A stretch of 48,448 nt of DNA from Treponema sp. (lineage in GTDB: Bacteria > Spirochaetota > Spirochaetia > Treponematales > Breznakiellaceae): contig JAIRUQ010000086.1 of NCBI GenBank assembly GCA_031254315.1, forward strand, positions 1-48,448, read 5' to 3'. The translations under genes were made by a program, and so were the position numbers. This document shows, piece after piece, positions 32,226 through 41,651 of the stretch (the stretch's first letter is position 1; each line of letters begins with the position of its first letter). The notes under the pieces are model-generated. The model searched no databases, was not told the DNA's origin, and saw only the letters and a program-made list of their open reading frames with translations.

Positions 32226-33875
32226 TCAGCTTGCTTTTGCCCTTCTCAACCGCACATTTTCGATGTCATGGCTGAAAAGCTCACGGAGATCGTTCAAATC
32301 CAGCGCCATCAAAGCCATTCGGTCAATGCCGATGCCCCACGCCGCGACAGGCACATTCACGCCAAGACTCGCGGTTACTTCGGGGCGGAAAATACCGGAG
32401 CCGCCAAGCTCGAACCAGCCGAGTACCGGGTGTTTAATATGCACTTCGACCGACGGTTCCGTAAACGGAAAATAACCCGGAACATATTTTACTTCTTTTG
32501 CACCTGCGACTTCGCGGGCAAACATTTCCAACATTCCCAAGAGCGTGCGAAGGTTGACATCTTCACCTAACACAATGCCTTCAGTTTGATAAAAGTCCGG
32601 CAGGTGGGTAGCGTCTACGCGGTCATAGCGGAAACAGCGCACAATGCCGAAGTATTTGCCGGGAATTTTCGCTTTTGGCAAAGTTTTTGCGGAAAGCACA
32701 GTCCCCTGAGAGCGCAAAATGAGCCGCTTTGTAAAATCACGATCAAAACCGTAATTCCAGCCTCTGCTTCCCGTTGTTCCGCCGTTCTCGTGCGCAGACG
32801 CAACATTGGAGAGCCACGGCTCATCAATGGACTTTGCGCGCGCAATTCCGTCTTTGGAAGAATTTTCCGCACCTGCAATACTGTAAGCGTCGTGAATGTC
32901 ACGCGCGGAATGAAACTGCGGCATAAAAAGAGCGTCCGAATTCCAAAACTCGGTTTCAACTAATGGACCGTCAAATTCTTCAAAGCCCAGAGACGAAAGT
33001 TTATCTTTTACATCTTCAAGAAATTTCGCGTAAGGGTTACTGCGTCCCGGAGTAAGCCTAGTCGGCGGCGTTTTTACGTTATACGATCTGAAAGCCTTGC
33101 CTTTCCAGCTTCCGTTTTCGAGCATTTCGGGCGTAATTGTTCCGATTTCATCCCCTGTGATTCCTGCCGCTTTGAGCGCGTCTGCGGCGGCTTGCGCAGG
33201 GACAGAACCGTCCTCTGTAACGGTAAACCCAAAGACGACGGTCTCCCTGTCAACCTGACGAAACGGCGCGTCTGCGGCTCCGCGCTTTTTGGCATGATTT
33301 GCCATGATAGCTTTTTCTTCATCATTGAGCGACGCTTCGGGGAGCATTCCGTCTGTTGCCGCCACTTTTCTTAACAGCTCACGGATAGTTGTAAAACGCT
33401 TATACGCCGGATTTTTTTCAGGGTTAGAGAGATATTCAAGGGGGAACGACAAAGTTACATTTTTGTCATCGTCCATTTTAAGAACGCCCATTTTTGAGAG
33501 ACTGCCAAACGCGCTCCCGATGTCCTTATTTTCCATGTTCAAAGCCCGCGCAATATCTGGCAGGCGTTGAAACGCGGCTTTTTGTTCAAGCCCTTTGCGT
33601 ATTAATTCAAGGATTCTCTCTTCCGGGCTTCCCTTTTCCTTCCATTCGCTACCCAAGCCTGTTATCTCGTAAAAAACAGCGGCTTCCCTGCGAATCTCGC
33701 TGACAAGCCCCTTGCCTGCCAGCCAAGACAACGCCTGATTACCGTTGCCGGGTTTGAACCCCAGTTCCTGTTCAACCTTTTCGATAGTGAGTTCATCGCC
33801 CTTTTTGTAGGCAAGAAGAATTCGCACTTCCAGAGGATGCAGATTTTTTACAATGTTTTTTATATCTATTGACAT
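32226..33875 (-). CDS. pheS: phenylalanyl-tRNA synthetase alpha chain, archaeal/eukaryotic type
   Basis: The 549-residue protein has the N-terminal winged-helix repeats of archaeal/eukaryotic PheS (LHPLEVRILLAYKKGDELT, then QALSWLAGKGLV), absent from the ~340-residue bacterial form. The class II catalytic core follows, with the FDGPLVETEFWN region, motif 2 and motif 3 GIGIDRMALMALDLNDLRELFSHDIE. It matches the type of pheT at 18948-20729, which lies 11.5 kb away rather than adjacent. The ATG has a weak SD-like GGGG stretch. Confidence 0.95.
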   Translation of the reverse strand: MSIDIKNIVKNLHPLEVRILLAYKKGDELTIEKVEQELGFKPGNGNQALSWLAGKGLVSEIRREAAVFYEITGLGSEWKEKGSPEERILELIRKGLEQKAAFQRLPDIARALNMENKDIGSAFGSLSKMGVLKMDDDKNVTLSFPLEYLSNPEKNPAYKRFTTIRELLRKVAATDGMLPEASLNDEEKAIMANHAKKRGAADAPFRQVDRETVVFGFTVTEDGSVPAQAAADALKAAGITGDEIGTITPEMLENGSWKGKAFRSYNVKTPPTRLTPGRSNPYAKFLEDVKDKLSSLGFEEFDGPLVETEFWNSDALFMPQFHSARDIHDAYSIAGAENSSKDGIARAKSIDEPWLSNVASAHENGGTTGSRGWNYGFDRDFTKRLILRSQGTVLSAKTLPKAKIPGKYFGIVRCFRYDRVDATHLPDFYQTEGIVLGEDVNLRTLLGMLEMFAREVAGAKEVKYVPGYFPFTEPSVEVHIKHPVLGWFELGGSGIFRPEVTASLGVNVPVAAWGIGIDRMALMALDLNDLRELFSHDIENVRLRRAKAS

Positions 33876-34000
33876 GAAAACCCCACGAATAATTAAAGAT
33901 TAGCGGTTTTTTTGAGGCTGGTCAAGATGGTGAACGCACTATCGGCATCCTGAAGAATGTCTTGCTTTTTATTACTGTAGCGTGATAATTTTCTCGTAGA

Positions 34001-34037
34001 CACGGTTTTACCGTGCATACTTGGGTGTCTTGCACCC
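34001..34037. repeat. two small hairpins in the pheS/Bro-N intergenic region
   Basis: CACGGT-TTT-ACCGTG (34001-34015) and GGGTG-TCTTG-CACCC (34023-34037) lie between the divergent pheS and Bro-N genes. The second overlaps the -35 of the Bro-N promoter, so it could be an operator. Confidence 0.55.
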
Positions 34038-34058
34038 TACACCTTTGTATAGTATAAT
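34030..34058 (+). promoter_or_regulatory. promoter of the Bro-N gene, with -10 six nt before a leader ORF
   Basis: TATAAT (34053-34058) is followed by exactly 6 nt and an ATG at 34065. TTGCAC (34030-34035) is a weak -35 with a 17-bp spacer. The downstream Bro-N gene starts at 34094. Confidence 0.6.
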
Positions 34059-34064
34059 TATCCT

Positions 34065-34097
34065 ATGGTCTCAAATAGGGCTGAAGGACAAATATGA
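34065..34097 (+). CDS. possible 10-codon leader peptide upstream of the Bro-N gene
   Basis: The ATG predicted to be at the mRNA 5' end opens a 10-codon frame (MVSNRAEGQI) whose TGA overlaps the Bro-N ATG as ATGA. The second start has an AAGGA-like SD (34084-34088 region). This arrangement suggests leaderless initiation followed by coupled reinitiation. It may also be chance; only the promoter spacing argues for it. Confidence 0.4.
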   Translation: MVSNRAEGQI

Positions 34098-34945
34098 GCG
34101 AACCAAAAAACAAAATCAAACTATTTCAGGAAAAACAAGTTCGCGCAGTTTGGGATGAAAAAGCTGAAAAATGGTGGTTTTCAATTGTCGATATTATTGG
34201 TATTTTGACAGAACAGCCGGATTATGGAAAAGTTAAAAACTACTGGAAGTGGCTCAAGAATAAATTAAGAAATGAGGGAAGCCAGTTGGTTAGTAATACT
34301 AACCAACTGAAGATGGAAGCTGTTGATGGCAAGAAATATCTTACCGATGTTGCCGACACTGAACAAGTTCTACGCCTTGTTCAATCAATACCAAGTAAGA
34401 AAGCGGAACCGTTCAAACTATGGCTGGCAAAAGTAGGAAATGAGCGTATTGACGAAACGATTGATCCTGAACAGTCAATCGACCGTGCAATACAAAATTA
34501 CCGCCGGTTAGGCTATAGCGAGAACTGGATAAATCAACGTATTAAATCCATCGAAATTCGCAAAGCGCTGACAGACGAATGGGATAAAAGCGGCGTTAAA
34601 CAAGACAAAGAATATGCGGTTCTTACCGATTTAATGAGCAGAACATGGAGTGGTATGACTACCCATGAATATAAAAAATACAAAGGACTGAAAAAAGAAA
34701 ATCTACGCGATAATATGACCAATACGGAATTGGTGTTGAATATGCTCGCCGAAGTCGCCGCAACAGATATATCAATCGCTCGTCAGCCGGGCGGATTTGG
34801 TGAAAGTGCGGCAGTTGCCGAAGAAGGCGCGAAAGCCGCAAAAGTTGCCCGTAAACAGATTGAGAAAAGCACAGGTAAATCCGCCGTCAGTAAACTAAAT
34901 GCAAAGAATTTAGGACAGCGGCTTTTGAAAGGACGCAACGCATAG
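34094..34945 (+). CDS. Bro-N / DinD-like DNA-damage-type protein
   Basis: The 283-residue protein has an N-terminal Bro-N domain (WWFSIVDIIGILTEQ, YWKWLKNKLRNEGSQL, VLRLVQSIPSKKAEPFKLWLAKVG; about 1-125), a middle helical domain (RAIQNYRRLGYSENWINQRI, EYAVLTDLMSRTWSGMTTHEYK) and a basic tail (GKSAVSKLNAKN). This full-length layout matches the DinD/phage-antirepressor group; E. coli DinD is SOS-induced and inhibits RecA. It is a paralogue of the short protein at 20895-21365. It is monocistronic and divergent from pheS. Confidence 0.85.
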   Translation: MSEPKNKIKLFQEKQVRAVWDEKAEKWWFSIVDIIGILTEQPDYGKVKNYWKWLKNKLRNEGSQLVSNTNQLKMEAVDGKKYLTDVADTEQVLRLVQSIPSKKAEPFKLWLAKVGNERIDETIDPEQSIDRAIQNYRRLGYSENWINQRIKSIEIRKALTDEWDKSGVKQDKEYAVLTDLMSRTWSGMTTHEYKKYKGLKKENLRDNMTNTELVLNMLAEVAATDISIARQPGGFGESAAVAEEGAKAAKVARKQIEKSTGKSAVSKLNAKNLGQRLLKGRNA

Positions 34946-35032
34946 GACACTAGGCAATTTGTGTATCAACTGCCGTTGTGTGTCCTTAATTAGGGTTGTT
35001 TTCAAGCCGGATATGCGGTAAAGTTTAATAAT

Positions 35033-35911
35033 ATGAAACGATTTATTTCCCTTCTTACAGTACTACTACTTTCTGTAGGGCTATTTTTCTGTACGGCATT
35101 ACCCGCTTCTGTTCAATCCGGCTCTTCTGTGTGGAAAATCAGCAGAGATGGCAATACACTGTTTTTAGGCGGAAGCATTCATATCCTGCGAAACGAGGAT
35201 TTTCCATTACCAAAGGAATTCGATCGCGCTTTTTCACAATCGGCTCTGCTGGTTTTGGAAGCCGATACTGAACAAACTGCAGAAATCGTACAATACCTGA
35301 TGAGTCAAATGTATCTGCCCAACGGTCAAACGCTACGATCAATTTTAGATTTGGAAACATATAATTTGCTTAGAGCAGCTTTCGCTGAGTACAGAGTTCC
35401 GATAGAGGCGGTTCATAATTTTAAGCCTTCACTGGTTGTAACAATGTTGCAGATGCTTCAGTTTCAAAAACTCGGGTTTGTACAGCAGGGTGTTGACGCA
35501 TATTATTTGGATAAGGCGCATACAGAAAATAAACCTGTTGCTTTTCTTGAAACGGTCGAGATGCAGATAAATCTGTTTGTCTCAATGGGTGAAGGCTACG
35601 AAAATGATTATGTGCGGTCTTCCCTGAATGAGCTGTCAAATACCGAAAACGATCTTGAGATAAAGTTGACTGAATGGAAAACAGGCAAGATATCAAGCAT
35701 AGAAGCATCGCTTACTGAAATGAGGGAATATTGGCCAGCAATTTACAAAGCTATGGTTACAGACAGAAACGCCGCATGGATGCCGCAAATTGAAGAGTAC
35801 CTTACTGAGGGGCAGGTTGCTTTTGTCATTGTTGGATTGGCACACCTGCACGGACCAGACGGCTTACTGATCCAGCTTGAAAATTCCGGTTGTATTGTGG
35901 AGAAGTTGTAG
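35033..35911 (+). CDS. TraB/GumN (Tiki-like) family exported protein
   Basis: The 292-residue protein starts with a signal sequence (LLTVLLLSVGLFFCTALPASV; a lipobox is not clear). It then shows the TraB/GumN family marks: FLGGSIHILR (GxxH), LVLEADT, QQGVDAYYLDKA, and DRNAAWMPQI with VGLAHLHGPDGLL near the end. Animal Tiki proteins of this superfamily are metal-dependent proteases; the bacterial members are uncharacterised. It would act in the periplasm. A terminator follows at 35921. Confidence 0.87.
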   Translation: MKRFISLLTVLLLSVGLFFCTALPASVQSGSSVWKISRDGNTLFLGGSIHILRNEDFPLPKEFDRAFSQSALLVLEADTEQTAEIVQYLMSQMYLPNGQTLRSILDLETYNLLRAAFAEYRVPIEAVHNFKPSLVVTMLQMLQFQKLGFVQQGVDAYYLDKAHTENKPVAFLETVEMQINLFVSMGEGYENDYVRSSLNELSNTENDLEIKLTEWKTGKISSIEASLTEMREYWPAIYKAMVTDRNAAWMPQIEEYLTEGQVAFVIVGLAHLHGPDGLLIQLENSGCIVEKL

Positions 35912-35920
35912 TCTTACCCT

Positions 35921-35967
35921 CGGCAAAAGCTGAGAGGAATCTTGTTCAGTTCAGCCTTTGCCGCTTT
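35921..35967 (+). terminator. probable intrinsic terminator of the TraB/GumN gene
   Basis: A 13-bp stem with one mismatch (35921-35933 with 35951-35963) and a 17-nt loop is followed by CTTTT. It lies between convergent genes. Confidence 0.6.
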
Positions 35968-35974
35968 TGGTTAA

Positions 35975-36493
35975 TTAGGGTGTCGGTGGTCGTGAGGTAT
36001 TGATACCGGTACTGTATACAATGGCAAATTTGCCGGCATTAGCAACGTCGTTATCCTCAAGCTCTACACGGATGTAGATTTTATCAATTCTTTTATATGC
36101 ATCAAGATCAAATGGAAGGTTATACGGTATGGCTATTTGCCATGCGCTTTTAAACTTATTTTTAAAAATGGGGTTCCCGTTACTTCTACGGAAACTCACC
36201 TCCATGTCTCCCGTATAAGAACCGTCACCCTGTCTGTCATTCAACCAAATACGATATGTGGTTCCGTATTCAGCGATAAACGTATATTCGATACTGCCGT
36301 TCGCTTTGTTGATTGTGCCCTCTTTCCATTGGTTTTCAATAAGCGGGATGGAAACATCATCGTCATCGGGGTTCGAACAAGCCATCATGGTAAAACCGAT
36401 TAAAACAACGATTGCGATAATCAAGAGGGGAATCTTTGCCTGTCTGTGACAGGCTCGGTTGAGGTTCCCGATTGTTTCAAGTAAAGTTTTCAT
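35975..36493 (-). CDS. small beta-rich lipoprotein
   Basis: The 172-residue protein has an unusually long N-terminal region before the membrane helix (19 residues, then IPLLIIAIVVLIGFTMMAC); the lipobox is MMAC at about residue 39. The mature part is beta-rich (IEYTFIAEYGTTYRIWLNDR, KRIDKIYIRVELED) and could be a carbohydrate-binding-type sandwich. The SD (GAGGAGAG) is strong. It lies next to the GH11 xylanase gene on the same strand, 456 bp downstream of it. The function is unknown. Confidence 0.65.
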   Translation of the reverse strand: MKTLLETIGNLNRACHRQAKIPLLIIAIVVLIGFTMMACSNPDDDDVSIPLIENQWKEGTINKANGSIEYTFIAEYGTTYRIWLNDRQGDGSYTGDMEVSFRRSNGNPIFKNKFKSAWQIAIPYNLPFDLDAYKRIDKIYIRVELEDNDVANAGKFAIVYSTGINTSRPPTP

Positions 36494-36949
36494 AAACTCT
36501 CCTCATTATGAATTTGTTTATAAAAAAGCCGCCAAAAACATGGACAGCGTTTTTTGTGAGGTGAATTGATAACTTAGAACAGAGATTAATATGTAGTGGG
36601 GATGAGATATTTCTACAATTTATGAAAATAATCGTATTTTTCAAAATATCCTCTTAAACTTGTTAGACGTAAAAAACCATATGTAGCTTTTTACACTCAT
36701 TAGTATATATATCACATAAATAGACTTTTGTCAATGGGAATTTATTTTTTTGTAATTATTTTCGACACCGTAAAGCAACGGTAAGAACTGTCTAATTGCT
36801 TAGCATTCTCTGCTGACAGATAACGCTATATATAGCGTTATTTGGAAAGATTAACATTTTTTGATGGTTGGTCATATAAAGGTTCGTTTGCTTATCTGCA
36901 AAACTGATAAATGGTCTCACTAACGAGTACCGACCATTATCATCTTTAA
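36494..36949. other. AT-rich intergenic region with a 20-bp perfect palindrome
   Basis: No convincing gene lies in these 456 bp. It holds a small hairpin ACCGT-N6-ACGGT (36767-36782) and a perfect loop-less palindrome TAACGCTATA/TATAGCGTTA (36821-36840). It separates the xylanase gene from the downstream lipoprotein gene on the minus strand, so the palindrome may be an operator for the lipoprotein gene or part of a 3' structure of the xylanase mRNA. Confidence 0.6.
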
Positions 36950-37750
36950 CTACTTTATAGGCGTTCCATTAATTGAAAGTATGTTTTCAGTTATTTCTGC
37001 ACTGCCACTACTTTGATAACCTTCAACCTTAAACGCTACTTCGTACATTTTTCCCATGGTCATCCCTAAGTTTTCCCATGCCTCGAAATGCTTTGAAACA
37101 GAGATTGTTCCGCTTGTACGCTTTGTTCTGCGAACACTGAAATACTGCTGAAAAGTAGAGTTGTTGCCCTCAATGGAAGGTGCATTTGACCTTGTAACTT
37201 GATAAATATCATAAACAGCGCCGTCAATAGTAAAATTACCTTTGAGTGTTCCTGCTATTCCCGGTTTATAATTGCCGTGGCTTTCAACAATGTAAAATTC
37301 TACCAATGGGCTTTTTGTCCAGCCATAAACGCTCAGATAACTGACATCGCCGCTCGTTATATTATATACAGGCGCGTTGTATTTTATGGAGATAGTTCCG
37401 ATTTGTTGATGTGTCTGTGTCGAACCAAACTTTCTGCCTGAACGGAACAAAACATTTAAGATGCCGCTCCAACTGCACTTGAAAGTTCCGCCTCCGCCGA
37501 CCCCAATAGTCATGCTTGCGTTTCCCTGTTTGTTTTGGTTCCAAAACTCCCAATCGTAAACGCCGGATTTCCCTGTAACTTGTTCCGAACCTGGATTGGA
37601 AATGACTCGACCAGTGAAGCCCTCGAAGTCTCCGCTACTATCACCGGTGTCCCTTTCTTCGAGAGGGCAAGACACCACCAAAAACCCGATTACCAAAATA
37701 ATGGCTATTACGCAAAGCCTGCGACTCTGCTTTTTAATCGTATTTATCAT
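36950..37750 (-). CDS. GH11 endo-1,4-beta-xylanase lipoprotein
   Basis: The 266-residue protein has a lipoprotein signal (VIAIILVIGFLVV, lipobox VVSC, Cys28) and one GH11 beta-jelly-roll. The nucleophile is Glu151 in PLVEFYIVE and the acid/base is Glu243 in VEGYQSSGSA; YDWEFWNQ and YLSVYGW are also family marks. It cleaves internal xylan bonds and would be tethered to a membrane, facing outward if exported. There is no Shine-Dalgarno; the promoter predicts a leaderless mRNA. It stands near GH5 and GH39 genes (about 4 and 5.6 kb away), although the chaperone operon lies between. Confidence 0.93.
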   Translation of the reverse strand: MINTIKKQSRRLCVIAIILVIGFLVVSCPLEERDTGDSSGDFEGFTGRVISNPGSEQVTGKSGVYDWEFWNQNKQGNASMTIGVGGGGTFKCSWSGILNVLFRSGRKFGSTQTHQQIGTISIKYNAPVYNITSGDVSYLSVYGWTKSPLVEFYIVESHGNYKPGIAGTLKGNFTIDGAVYDIYQVTRSNAPSIEGNNSTFQQYFSVRRTKRTSGTISVSKHFEAWENLGMTMGKMYEVAFKVEGYQSSGSAEITENILSINGTPIK

Positions 37751-37756
37751 ATATCA

Positions 37757-37785
37757 ATAATAACTAGAAATACGGAAATTATCAA
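37757..37785 (-). promoter_or_regulatory. promoter predicting a leaderless xylanase transcript
   Basis: On the minus strand TTGATA (37785-37780), a 17-bp spacer and TATTAT (37762-37757) are followed by 6 nt and the ATG at 37750. It is back-to-back with the grpE promoter. Confidence 0.7.
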
Positions 37786-37794
37786 CTTTTATTC

Positions 37795-37823
37795 TTGACC
37801 TAAACATCAATTTTATGTATTTT
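37795..37823 (+). promoter_or_regulatory. candidate promoter of grpE-dnaK-dnaJ
   Basis: TTGACC (37795-37800), a 17-bp spacer and TATTTT (37818-37823) start a leader of about 55 nt. A TATAAT at 37860 is a second candidate without a good -35. I see no CIRCE (HrcA) operator between here and grpE. Confidence 0.45.
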
Positions 37824-37884
37824 ATAGGGTAAGGTGAGGATTTTTCCCACAAAAATTAGTATAATATTATATTGAGATGTAGAA

Positions 37885-38502
37885 ATGTCAAAACGAGATA
37901 CCCAGTCTGAAAAAACAGACCAAGAAGAGGCTCAAAAAGATGAAAACCCCGCTGAAAGCGCCGTTTTAGAGGCGCAAAACGGGTCTGCTCCGCCTGAAAA
38001 ATCTGAATCCGCCGAAGCGCCGCTCACTCCTGAAGAAAAAATCGCTAAATTGGAAGCTCAGCTTGCGGAAAACCACGATCAATTTCTGCGAAAAGCCGCA
38101 GAATTCGAAAATTTCCGCAAAAGGATGAATCAGGAGAAGCAGAGCGCGATTGAATATGCCAACCAAAGCCTGCTTTTGGACATTATTCCCATAATTGACG
38201 ATTTGGAACGGGCGATTTTAGCAGGAGAAAGCTCCACGGATATTGCGCCTTTCTTAGAAGGCGTTAAAATGATAGAAAAGAGATTGACGGGTCAGCTTGA
38301 AAGCAAATGGGGATTGCATCGTTTCAATTCAGCAGGAGAGCCTTTTGACCCAAATCTGCACGAAGCCCTGATGATGGAAAGATCAGCGGATGCAAAGGAG
38401 GCTGTAGTGCAGGAAGACCTTTTTAAGGGGTATATGTTGAAAGAAAGAGTGATAAGACCGGCAAAGGTAAAAGTGCTTATGCCGGAAGAAAATAAAGTAT
38501 AA
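37885..38502 (+). CDS. grpE: nucleotide exchange factor GrpE
   Basis: The 205-residue protein has an acidic, Ala/Glu/Pro-rich N-terminus (1-50), a long coiled-coil ([36 protein letters not shown]) and the C-terminal beta domain ending with the GrpE signature ([16 protein letters not shown]). It exchanges ADP on DnaK. It is 25 bp upstream of dnaK in the same operon. Unlike many bacteria, hrcA is not in front. Confidence 0.95.
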   Translation: MSKRDTQSEKTDQEEAQKDENPAESAVLEAQNGSAPPEKSESAEAPLTPEEKIAKLEAQLAENHDQFLRKAAEFENFRKRMNQEKQSAIEYANQSLLLDIIPIIDDLERAILAGESSTDIAPFLEGVKMIEKRLTGQLESKWGLHRFNSAGEPFDPNLHEALMMERSADAKEAVVQEDLFKGYMLKERVIRPAKVKVLMPEENKV

Positions 38503-38527
38503 TTTATTATGGAAAGGAGATAAAAAC

Positions 38528-40462
38528 ATGGGAAAAATTATTGGTATCGACTTGGGAACCACCAATTCGTGCGTATCCGTTCTTGAGGGCGGAGAACCCA
38601 TAGTCATTCAAAGTTCCGAAGGGGGAAGAACTACTCCCTCAATCGTTGGTTTCACAAGCAAGGGCGAAAGGATTGTAGGCGCGCCTGCGAAAAACCAGAT
38701 GATCACCAATCCGGAAAATACTGTTTATTCTATCAAGCGTTTCATGGGACGCCGCTACTCGGAAGTTGCCAACGAAATGAAACTTGTTCCGTATCACATA
38801 ACGGAACAGGGCAGTGATGTGCGTGTGGACATTGACGGGAAAAAATACTCGCCGCAGGAAATTTCCGCGTTCGTTCTTCAAAAAATGAAAAAGACCGCAG
38901 AGGACTATCTTGGCGAAACTGTAACAGAAGCGGTCATCACCGTCCCTGCTTATTTTAATGACGCGCAGAGACAGGCGACCAAAGACGCGGGAAAAATCGC
39001 AGGGCTTGAAGTAAAGCGCATCATCAATGAACCGACCGCCGCTTCTCTTGCGTTTGGTTTTAATAAGGACTCAAAGAAAGACAAGATAATCGCCGTTTAC
39101 GATCTTGGCGGCGGCACTTTCGATATTTCTATTCTTGAACTTGGCGAAGGCGTTTTTGAGGTTAAATCCACAAACGGCGATACCCACCTTGGCGGCGATG
39201 ATTTTGATCGCCGTGTCATGGAATGGTTAATCGCGGAATTCAAAAAAGATTCAGGGATCGATCTGGGTCAGGATCGCATGGCTCTCCAGCGTCTCCGTGA
39301 AGCGGCTGAAAAGGCAAAAATAGAACTGTCTTCGATGCAGTCAACCGAAGTTAATTTGCCGTTTATTACCGCCGACCAGAGCGGTCCAAAGCATCTGCAA
39401 AAATCCCTTACACGTGCAAAGTTTGAACAGATGGTGGAAGACCTTCTTGAACGTTCCAAAGAACCATGCAAAAAAGCGCTTTCGGACGCGGGACTTAACG
39501 CCGATCAAATTGACGAGGTTATTCTTGTCGGCGGTTCAACGCGAATTCCTGCTGTTCAGCAGATTGTCAAAGAGATGTTCAAAAAAGAGCCGAACAAGGG
39601 CGTAAACCCCGATGAAGCTGTCGCGGTAGGCGCGGCTATTCAGGGCGGTATTTTAGGTGGCGACGTAAAAGACGTATTGCTTCTTGATGTTACTCCTCTT
39701 TCACTCGGTATTGAAACACTTGGCAGTGTTATGACAAAACTCATTACGCGCAACACGACAATTCCCACACGCAAGAGCCAGATTTTCTCCACCGCCGCAG
39801 ATGGTCAGAACGCTGTTTCTATTCATGTCTTGCAGGGCGAACGTGAAATGGCGAATCAGAACCGTACCCTTGGACGTTTTGATCTTGTCGGCATACCTCC
39901 CGCTCCGCGCGGAGTTCCGCAGATCGAAGTAACTTTCGACATTGACGCTAACGGCATTGTTCATGTCAGCGCGAAAGATTTGGGCACGGGTAAGGAACAA
40001 AAAATCCGCATTGAAAGTTCCAGCGGTTTAAGCGATTCGGATATTGACCGCATGGTAAAAGAAGCGGAACTCCACGCAGAAGAAGATAAAAAAGAGCGCG
40101 AAAAAGCCGAAGTGCGAAATGAAGCCGACTCGATGATCTACTCCACCGAAAAGAACATCAAAGATCTGGGCGATAAAGTAAACGCGGCTGATAAAGCCAA
40201 AGCCGAAGAAGCCACTGCCGATTTGCGCAAAGCTCTTGAAAGCGGCGACATTCAGTCTATCAAGGATAAAACCGAGGCGCTCAAACAGGTGTCCTACAAA
40301 ATCGCCGAGGAAATTTACAAACAGCAGGGCGCACAGGGCGGTAATCAGGGGGCCGGTCCCGACATGGGCGGTTTCAATCCCAATTCCGGCTCCTCAGGCG
40401 GCGGCGGTGATAACACCAAAGGCGCCGAAGACGCAGACTACGAAGTAGTAGACGACAAGTAA
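38528..40462 (+). CDS. dnaK: molecular chaperone DnaK (Hsp70)
   Basis: The 644-residue protein is a full Hsp70: [11 protein letters not shown] at the start, the [13 protein letters not shown] and [12 protein letters not shown] phosphate motifs, [10 protein letters not shown], the linker [15 protein letters not shown], the substrate-binding domain, and a Gly-rich tail ending DYEVVDDK. The strong SD (AAAGGAG) fits high expression. It works with the GrpE and DnaJ encoded on either side. Confidence 0.98.
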   Translation: MGKIIGIDLGTTNSCVSVLEGGEPIVIQSSEGGRTTPSIVGFTSKGERIVGAPAKNQMITNPENTVYSIKRFMGRRYSEVANEMKLVPYHITEQGSDVRVDIDGKKYSPQEISAFVLQKMKKTAEDYLGETVTEAVITVPAYFNDAQRQATKDAGKIAGLEVKRIINEPTAASLAFGFNKDSKKDKIIAVYDLGGGTFDISILELGEGVFEVKSTNGDTHLGGDDFDRRVMEWLIAEFKKDSGIDLGQDRMALQRLREAAEKAKIELSSMQSTEVNLPFITADQSGPKHLQKSLTRAKFEQMVEDLLERSKEPCKKALSDAGLNADQIDEVILVGGSTRIPAVQQIVKEMFKKEPNKGVNPDEAVAVGAAIQGGILGGDVKDVLLLDVTPLSLGIETLGSVMTKLITRNTTIPTRKSQIFSTAADGQNAVSIHVLQGEREMANQNRTLGRFDLVGIPPAPRGVPQIEVTFDIDANGIVHVSAKDLGTGKEQKIRIESSSGLSDSDIDRMVKEAELHAEEDKKEREKAEVRNEADSMIYSTEKNIKDLGDKVNAADKAKAEEATADLRKALESGDIQSIKDKTEALKQVSYKIAEEIYKQQGAQGGNQGAGPDMGGFNPNSGSSGGGGDNTKGAEDADYEVVDDK

Positions 40463-41587
40463 ATGGCAAAACGGGATTATTACGAGGTTCTTGGAGTTGA
40501 GAAAAGCGCCTCGAAAGATGATATAAAAAAGGCGTATCGCAAACTCGCTATTCAATACCACCCTGACAAGAATCCCGGTAACAAACAAGCCGAGGAAAAA
40601 TTTAAGGAAGCAACCGAAGCTTACGAGATTCTCGGTGATGATCAGAAAAAAGCGGCCTACGATCAGTATGGTTTTGCCGGTGTTGAAGGCATGGCAGGAC
40701 AGGGAGATTTCTCAAGCGTTTTCCGCGGCTTTGAAGACATCTTCGGCGATGGAGGCTTTAGCAGTATTTTTGAAAGTTTCTTCGGCGGCAGCGGCGGTTT
40801 TCGCAGGAGTTCTTCAGGCGGCGTAAGACAAGGAGCCAATCTCCGCTACGATATCGAGATTCCGTTTAAAGACGCTGTCTTCGGCACAAAAGTTGAAATT
40901 CAATATTCACATAACGAATCCTGCGAAACCTGCAAAGGTTCCGGGTCGGCGGACGGAGCAAGTAAAAAGCTCTGCCCAACCTGCCGGGGCTCCGGTCAAG
41001 TGCGGCACAGTCAGGGATTTTTCTCGGTAGCTACACCCTGCCACAGCTGTAACGGGGAAGGCTATATTGTTGAAAAACCCTGTAATGACTGCGGCGGCTC
41101 CGGCACTCAAAAAAAACGTCAAAAAATAATGGTTACCATCCCGGCCGGCGTTGAGAACGGAAAACGCGTAGTCATTCCCAGACAGGGAGACACAGGTCCA
41201 AACGGCGGACCGCCCGGTGATTTGTACGTATTTATCAGAATTAAACGCCATGAGTATTTTGAACGGCAGGGACTTGATCTTTACTGCGCCGTTCCCATTT
41301 CGATCAGCCAGGCAGCCCTCGGTGCGGATATTCGCGTAACGTCACTCGACAATAAAACAATAAAGGTTAAAGTGCCAGTCGGCATTCAGAACGGAAAAAT
41401 GCTCCGTATCCGCGATGAAGGAGTCCCCTCAGGAAGCCAGCGCGGCAGTCTTTATATAAAACTCATGGTACAGATACCGGAAAAACTTTCCCGCAGGGGA
41501 AAAGAACTTCTCGAAGAACTGGCAAAAACCGAAGGACAAAACGACAGCCCAAAACCAATCCCGCTCTCTCAGCTTTCTGATGTGTAA
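40463..41587 (+). CDS. dnaJ: co-chaperone DnaJ (Hsp40)
   Basis: The 374-residue type I DnaJ starts directly after the dnaK stop with no gap. It has a J domain ([23 protein letters not shown] near residue 33), a G/F-rich region (about 75-115), four zinc-finger repeats ([32 protein letters not shown]) and two C-terminal substrate domains. It stimulates DnaK ATPase and delivers clients. Confidence 0.98.
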   Translation: MAKRDYYEVLGVEKSASKDDIKKAYRKLAIQYHPDKNPGNKQAEEKFKEATEAYEILGDDQKKAAYDQYGFAGVEGMAGQGDFSSVFRGFEDIFGDGGFSSIFESFFGGSGGFRRSSSGGVRQGANLRYDIEIPFKDAVFGTKVEIQYSHNESCETCKGSGSADGASKKLCPTCRGSGQVRHSQGFFSVATPCHSCNGEGYIVEKPCNDCGGSGTQKKRQKIMVTIPAGVENGKRVVIPRQGDTGPNGGPPGDLYVFIRIKRHEYFERQGLDLYCAVPISISQAALGADIRVTSLDNKTIKVKVPVGIQNGKMLRIRDEGVPSGSQRGSLYIKLMVQIPEKLSRRGKELLEELAKTEGQNDSPKPIPLSQLSDV

Positions 41588-41615
41588 GTGAAATAAAGAA
41601 TTATTTTGCTTTTAA

Positions 41616-41645
41616 TTGACAGATCAAAAAGATATCTCTCATACT
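41616..41645 (+). promoter_or_regulatory. candidate promoter of the GH5 gene
   Basis: A perfect TTGACA (41616-41621), an 18-bp spacer and CATACT (41640-41645) are followed by 6 nt and the ATG at 41652. No Shine-Dalgarno is seen. Confidence 0.5.
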
Positions 41646-41651
41646 ATATAA

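Noticed and set aside
37823-37884. CIRCE operator upstream of grpE
   Set aside because: No TTAGCACTC-N9-GAGTGCTAA-like repeat is visible; the AT-rich inverted pieces do not match.
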